Shown piece after piece: positions 6,555 through 9,985 of a stretch of 9,985 nucleotides of DNA (position 1 is its first letter; the number at the start of each line of letters is the position of its first letter). The DNA is from Betaproteobacteria bacterium (lineage in GTDB: Bacteria > Pseudomonadota > Gammaproteobacteria > Burkholderiales > SG8-39): positions 1 through 9,985 of the forward strand of contig SHXL01000098.1 in assembly GCA_009693345.1 (NCBI GenBank), given 5' to 3'. The translations under genes and the position numbers were made by a program. The notes below the pieces were generated by a model. It was not told the DNA's origin. It made no database searches and worked only from the letters and a program-made list of their open reading frames with translations.

Positions 6555-7634
6555 ATGAGGCCGACAATCCGCACCAGCGTCCCCGTGGAAGCCGCGTCCC
6601 TGCATGACTGCGACACGATTATCGACACGCGCTCGCCCGCCGAGTTTGCCGAAGACCATGTCCCGGGCGCGATTTCCTGCCCGGTGCTCGACAACGAAGA
6701 GCGCGCGTGCGTCGGCACCCTCTACAAACAGGCATCCCCTTTCGACGCGAAGAAACTCGGCGCCGCGCTAGTGGCGAAGAATATTGCGCGGCATATTGAA
6801 ATGCTTTTTATTGCAAAGGAAAAAAACTGGAAGCCGCTCGTCTACTGCTGGCGCGGGGGCAAACGTTCAGGCGCGATGGCCCATGTCCTGCGCGAGGTGG
6901 GCTGGGACGCGAAGACGCTCGAAGGCGGCTACAAGGCCTACCGGCGCTACGTGGTCGAGTCGCTTGCCGCGCTCCCGCAGAAGCTTTCCTTCAGGGTGAT
7001 CCATGGCGTCACGGGAAGCGGCAAGAGTCGCCTGCTGCGGGCGCTCGGCGCAGCCGGTGCGCAAGTGCTGGACCTCGAGGACCTGGCGGCGCACCGCGGC
7101 TCGGTTCTCGGCACCCTGCCGGAACGTCCCCAGCCTTCGCAGAAAATGTTTGAAAGCCTGCTGTTGGAATCGCTGGCCGTCCTGGATTTTTCAAGAGCAG
7201 TATATGTTGAAGGCGAGTCGAGGAAAATCGGGCAGCTGCAGGTTCCAGAAGCGCTGATCGAGCGCATGCGCGCGAGCGAATGCCTACTGCTGCAGGTCGG
7301 CATCGAGACCCGCATCGCGCTTCTGCTGGATGAGTACCGGCATTTTTTCGCCGATCCGGCGGCGCTGGGCGTACAGCTGGATTGCCTCGCCGGCCTGCAC
7401 GGCCGCGACAAGGTCGGCGAGTGGAAGGGGCTCGCCGCCGCGGGCGACTGGCATTCCCTGGTCGCGCGGCTGCTGGAAGACCACTACGACGCCGCGTACC
7501 TGCGTTCAGCTGCGCAAAATTTTCCGCACCTTGCCCAGGCTCGGACGTTCCCGCTGAATTCGGCCGAGCAATCCGCGTTCGACCTGCTTGCAGGCGGTAT
7601 CCTGCGCGCCCCCTCGGAAGCGATTCCGGCGTAG
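6555..7634 (+). CDS. mnmH: tRNA 2-selenouridine synthase MnmH (SelU/YbbB)
   Basis: Replaces sulfur by selenium in 2-thiouridine at the wobble position of certain tRNAs, via a geranylated intermediate, using selenophosphate from SelD. The 359-residue product (E. coli 364) has an N-terminal rhodanese domain (about 8-135; IIDTRSPAEFAEDHVPGA) with catalytic Cys98 in VYCWRGGKRSG, equivalent to E. coli Cys97. A P-loop domain follows, with Walker A GVTGSGKSR at 151-159, then LDLEDLAAHRGSVLG and VYVEGESRKIG, all hallmark SelU blocks. The frame is open upstream into senB, but ATG 6555 starts just before the rhodanese fold and 10 bp after the senB stop, so it was chosen. No strong ribosome-binding site precedes it, suggesting coupling to senB translation. 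It is convergent with the pseudogene that ends at 7636. Confidence 0.96.
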   Translation: MRPTIRTSVPVEAASLHDCDTIIDTRSPAEFAEDHVPGAISCPVLDNEERACVGTLYKQASPFDAKKLGAALVAKNIARHIEMLFIAKEKNWKPLVYCWRGGKRSGAMAHVLREVGWDAKTLEGGYKAYRRYVVESLAALPQKLSFRVIHGVTGSGKSRLLRALGAAGAQVLDLEDLAAHRGSVLGTLPERPQPSQKMFESLLLESLAVLDFSRAVYVEGESRKIGQLQVPEALIERMRASECLLLQVGIETRIALLLDEYRHFFADPAALGVQLDCLAGLHGRDKVGEWKGLAAAGDWHSLVARLLEDHYDAAYLRSAAQNFPHLAQARTFPLNSAEQSAFDLLAGGILRAPSEAIPA

Positions 7635-7635
7635 A

Positions 7636-8350
7636 TCACTCCGCCTTCGCGCCCGACGCCTTGATCACCTTGACCCATTTGATGCGCTCGCTCCTGATAT
7701 AGGCGCCGAACTGCTCGGGTGTGCCGGGCGCGGCATCGAGCCCCTGGTTGAACAGCGTCGCCTTCACGTCGGGCATGTTGAGCACTTTCGTCACCTCGGC
7801 ATTGAGCCGGTCGATGATCGCACGCGGCGTTTTGGCGGGCAGGTCACCACGATGCCGTACCAGTTGTTGGCGTCGAAGCCGGAGAGGCTCGCCTCGGAGA
7901 TGGTCGGCAGCTCCGGCAGCAAGGCCGAGCGCCTGGCGGTGGTCACCACGATGCCCTTGATGCGCTCCGCCCTCATCTGGGGAATGGCGCTCGCCGTGGT
8001 GGCGAAGATGAGCTGCACCTGACCCCCGACCAGATCCGTCATCGCCGGACCGCCACCCTTGTAGGGCACGTGCACGAGCTTCACGCCCGCCATCACGTTG
8101 AACAGCTCGATGGCGAGATGCCGGCAGCGCCGGGCCGGTTCTCGACGATCACCTGCTGCCCCAGCAGCTCCGACAACTTCGTCGCGACGGGCCGCGCCGT
8201 CAGGTCGGTGCCGCCGCCGGGCGCAAAGCCGACGATCATGCGGATCGGCCGCGTCGGGTAGCCGTCCGCCGCGTTGGCGCCGGCGCAAAACCACGCCGCG
8301 ATTGAGGCGAGAATTGCGATACCGGTACGGAAATACGCCTTCGGCGCCAC
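7636..8350 (-). pseudogene. Bug-family (TctC-like) periplasmic solute-binding protein, broken
   Basis: Remnant of a roughly 320-residue extracytoplasmic binding protein of the tripartite tricarboxylate transporter type. Three pieces lie in three different frames. Piece 1 (GTG 8350 to about 8121): signal peptide, then YPTRPIRMIVGFAPGGGTDL and VENRPGAAG. Piece 2 (about 8120 to 7848): HLAIELFNVMAGVKLVHVPY, GGPAMTDLVGGQVQLIFATT, LPELPTISEA and NNWYGIVV. Piece 3 (about 7845 to TGA 7636-7638): PAKTPRAIIDRLNAEV, GTPEQFGAYI and KWVKVIKASGAKAE. Between pieces 1 and 2 roughly 80-95 residues that normally follow NRPGAGG (the DGYTLL and NPSLY region) are missing, and the join also changes frame. Between 2 and 3 a small indel shifts frame. 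Function is almost certainly lost. The GTG start is 7 bp after higA; the gene ends 1 bp from the convergent mnmH stop. Confidence 0.88.
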
Positions 8351-8357
8351 TACTGTT

Positions 8358-8642
8358 CTAAGCCGCCAATTTCATCACGCGCAATTGCTTGCGCCGCTGC
8401 TCCGCATGCCAAAGATCGTACTGCGTCTGCTGATTTAACCAGCCCTCCGCCGACGTTCCGAACGCGATCGACAAACGTACCGCCATTTCCGGGCTTACGC
8501 CCGCGCGGCCATTCAGAATCGCCGAGAGCGTCTTGCGGCTGATACCCAGGGCCTTCGCGGCTTTGGTAACAGTTACCCCAAGCGGCTCCAGGCAAAGCGA
8601 CTTGATGATTTCTCCGGGGTGCGGGGGATTATGCATGCGCAT
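8358..8642 (-). CDS. higA: HigA-family antitoxin (XRE helix-turn-helix)
   Basis: Antitoxin and likely autorepressor of the higBA pair; it should bind the HigB toxin and the operon operator. 94 residues with the HigA hallmark opening MHNPPHPGEI, then an XRE-type helix-turn-helix around residues 24-55 (VTKAAKALGISRKTLSAILNG) and AVRLSIAFGTSAEGWLNQQ, followed by the LWHAEQ block. Two ATGs, 8642 and 8636, are possible. AGGA lies 6 nt before the first, which favours 8642; the family consensus begins at the second. It lies 11 bp downstream of higB, the toxin-first order normal for hig systems. The reading frame is intact, unlike its flanking genes. Confidence 0.93.
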   Translation of the reverse strand: MRMHNPPHPGEIIKSLCLEPLGVTVTKAAKALGISRKTLSAILNGRAGVSPEMAVRLSIAFGTSAEGWLNQQTQYDLWHAEQRRKQLRVMKLAA

Positions 8643-8653
8643 GGCGCTTCCTT

Positions 8654-8932
8654 TCAGTAGTAATCCTCGTAATCGACCAGATCGGCATCGGTTCCTGCAA
8701 AATCAAAGGTGATGCGCCATTTTCCGCTGACCTGAACCGACCACACGCCCTTCCGATCACCTTTGAGGGGATGCAGTACCAGTCCGGGCAGCGCCATGTC
8801 CTCCGGCTTTGTCGCAGCGCTCAACTGAACAAGAATCAGCCGCAATCGATCGGCATGCTGCGCCTGAATGCCGGACTTGCTGCCTGTCTCCAAAAATCGC
8901 TGCAGCCCCTTGCGCTGGATTCGACGGATCAC
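8654..8932 (-). CDS. higB: HigB-family toxin (RelE/ParE superfamily ribosome-dependent mRNase)
   Basis: Predicted toxin that cleaves mRNA on the ribosome and is neutralised by HigA. From GTG 8932 it has 92 residues, the usual HigB size, and starts IRRIQRKGLQRFLETGSKSG as in family members (consensus start M-I-x-x-F-x-x-K-G-L). Later blocks GIQAQHADRLRL, LHPLKGDRKGVWSVQVSGKW, RITFDFAG and the C-terminal VDYEDYY are typical. A TTG at 8950 would add six residues (VTLALV region) not expected in the family. Neither start has a good Shine-Dalgarno. It is the first gene of the higB-higA operon; the frame is intact with key basic residues present, so it is probably active. Confidence 0.92.
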   Translation of the reverse strand: MIRRIQRKGLQRFLETGSKSGIQAQHADRLRLILVQLSAATKPEDMALPGLVLHPLKGDRKGVWSVQVSGKWRITFDFAGTDADLVDYEDYY

Positions 8933-8939
8933 AAGAGCC

Positions 8940-8968
8940 AGTGTAACCAATGGCGTTACGGGTTACAA
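8940..8968 (-). promoter_or_regulatory. Likely higBA promoter overlapping an inverted-repeat operator
   Basis: Read on the minus strand, TTGTAA (8968-8963), a 17-nt spacer and TACACT (8945-8940) resemble sigma-70 -35 and -10 boxes, four of six matches each. Transcription from this would begin near 8933, at the higB GTG. Embedded in it is the perfect 7-bp inverted repeat TGTAACC (8942-8948) / GGTTACA (8961-8967) with a 12-bp spacer, plus an extra GTTAC at 8955-8959. An inverted repeat across the promoter of a toxin-antitoxin operon is the expected place for HigA autorepression. The operator role is inferred. Confidence 0.5.
8942..8967. repeat. 7-bp perfect inverted repeat, candidate HigA operator
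   Basis: TGTAACC at 8942-8948 faces GGTTACA at 8961-8967. The half-site centres are 19 bp apart, about two helical turns, which suits a dimeric helix-turn-helix repressor. A third GTTAC copy sits between the arms at 8955-8959 in the same orientation as the right arm. The match is directly visible; protein binding is inferred. Confidence 0.55.
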
Positions 8969-9008
8969 GAGGCCGAACCTAATGGTGTACCGCGGGACAT
9001 TTGCAGTC

Positions 9009-9889
9009 TTACCCGATCATCCGGTCGACGCGGAACAGGATGACTTGGAGAATCGTCAGTCCCGGCGCCTTTGCCGCCCGGGCATTCAGCACCAGTTCGA
9101 ACTTGGCCGGCTGCTCCGCCGACAAATCGGCGGGCTTGGCGCCCTTGAATACCTTGTCGACCAAACCCGCAGCGCGGCGGTAAAGGTCGGGATAACTCGG
9201 CGAATAGGAGACGAGACCGTCTGCATCGACAAAATCGCCCGACGAGTAAATCGTGGGGATCGTGTATTTCGCTGCGAGTTCCACGATAAGCTTCAGATTC
9301 GACTGAATCACAGTGTTCAAATCGACGTTTATCGCGTCCGCGCGTTGCTTGCTTGCCTTAACGAAGGCCGCACGCAGGTCGTCGCTGTTTCTGACATCGT
9401 AGAGCTGCGCCCGAATGCCGTTGGATCGGGCGGCTTTTTCTATCTCCTTCCAACTGGCGGAAGCCGCGGAATTCCCCATATTCATCAGCGACCCGAATCG
9501 GGCAATTCCGGGGATCATTTCGGTGAGCAACTCCACGCGCTTGCCCTACAATTCCGCCATGTTCGCGCTGAACACGGTGATATTCCCGCCGGGCCGCGGG
9601 TGACGATGGCATCGACCTTGAGTCAGATCAGTTCGGCTGCCAGCGCCGCAAATCGTTCGCCCCGGCCGTCGGCCGAGCGATACTCGATGACGAGATTCTT
9701 GCCTTCGACATAGCCCAGATCGCGCATGCCGCCACGAAAACCTTCCAGCTGTGGCGCGTTGACCGGCGCGCGGGAGACTTCAAGAATGCCGACGCGCCAG
9801 ACCTTGCTTTGTTGTTGCGCGAACGATTTGAATGGTGCGGGGAACGCAACTGCGCCTAGCGCGATAACCAGTTTGCGGCGATTATTCAT
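9009..9889 (-). pseudogene. ABC-type substrate-binding protein (ABC_sub_bind / TrpX-like family), broken
   Basis: Remnant of a roughly 325-residue periplasmic binding protein. The N-terminal piece from ATG 9889 has a signal peptide (NNRRKLVIALGAVAFPAPF, then SFAQQQ) and the hallmark WRVGILE, LEGFRGGMRDLGYVEGKN and EYRSADGR blocks. It reaches AAELI and then TGA at 9623-9625, where the family has Arg (RLKVD); the reading continues LKVDAIVT, so CGA to TGA is likely. Near 9594-9601 about 40 residues are missing and the frame changes, resuming at PGGNITVFSANMAEL. A second stop, TAG at 9546-9548, precedes GKRVELLTEMIPGIARFG. The rest, to TAA 9009-9011, is well preserved: IPTIYSSGDFVDADGLVSY, LYRRAAGLVDKVFKGAKPAD and EQPAKFELVLN. 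An intact strong ribosome-binding site still precedes the start. The ORF fragment beginning at GTG 9536 is the preserved C-terminal half, not an independent gene. Confidence 0.88.
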
Positions 9890-9985
9890 TTACCCCCTCA
9901 ATCTGGCGGGCAGTATGGGCTTTTTCGCGAGCTTGGCACGCCCGGCTCGGATCGGCGAAAATTCCATCACACTCACACGCAACTC
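9890..9985 (-). other. Region upstream of the binding-protein pseudogene; possible 3' end of another gene
   Basis: One minus-strand frame is open from the window edge for 31 codons and stops with TAA at 9890-9892, directly before the ATG of the next gene. The predicted tail (ending AKKPILPARLRG) shows no family I recognise, so this could be the end of an upstream gene in the same operon or chance. An internal ATG at 9966 would give a 25-residue peptide. No convincing promoter, terminator or repeat is visible. Confidence 0.2.
9893..9899 (-). promoter_or_regulatory. Ribosome-binding site of the broken ABC binding-protein gene
   Basis: On the minus strand GAGGGGG lies just before TAA-ATG, with the GAGG core 6 nt from the ATG at 9889. 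It is the strongest Shine-Dalgarno in the window and fixes the start of the pseudogene, showing that the initiation region has outlived the coding sequence. Confidence 0.6.

Noticed and set aside
9623..9625. In-frame TGA in the ABC binding-protein gene as a selenocysteine codon, tempting because of the nearby selenium genes
   Set aside because: The family has Arg here, explained by CGA to TGA; the gene also has a TAG, a deletion and a frame change, no SECIS hairpin was evident after the TGA, and no Sec machinery is visible.

Overview
This high-GC window looks like chromosomal DNA from a betaproteobacterium, most likely Burkholderiales-like. That placement is an inference from GC-rich coding, Bug-type (tripartite tricarboxylate transporter) and ABC_sub_bind-type periplasmic binding proteins, a tesA/ybbA/ybbP block and a selenoneine-type gene set. 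No rRNA, tRNA, CRISPR array or insertion sequence is visible. Coding density is very high: the longest gap between genes is about 75 bp.

Left part (1-3395): a minus-strand ABC exporter operon, ybbA (ATPase) and ybbP (FtsX-type permease, running off the left edge), joined by a 4-bp ATGA overlap. It is divergent from tesA, and the two 5' ends overlap by 41 bp. Behind tesA lies an internally deleted, C-terminally truncated MFS transporter remnant.

Centre (3407-7634): the main point of interest, a compact four-gene selenium block. On the minus strand are senA (EgtB-like selenoneine synthase) then selD/senC (selenophosphate synthetase). On the plus strand are senB (selenosugar synthase glycosyltransferase) then mnmH/selU (tRNA 2-selenouridine synthase). 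The two pairs diverge from a 23-bp gap. SelD would make selenophosphate for two outlets: SenB and SenA to the selenium antioxidant selenoneine, and MnmH to 2-selenouridine in tRNA wobble positions. No selA, selB or selC and no visible selenoprotein gene is in the window, and egtD (needed for hercynine) is also absent.

Right part (7636-9985): decayed accessory DNA. A Bug-family binding-protein pseudogene (large deletion plus frame changes) and an ABC_sub_bind-family binding-protein pseudogene (two stops, deletion, frame change) flank an intact higB-higA toxin-antitoxin pair. An inverted repeat overlaps the likely higBA promoter. The last 96 bases are upstream of the second pseudogene and may hold the tail of another gene.
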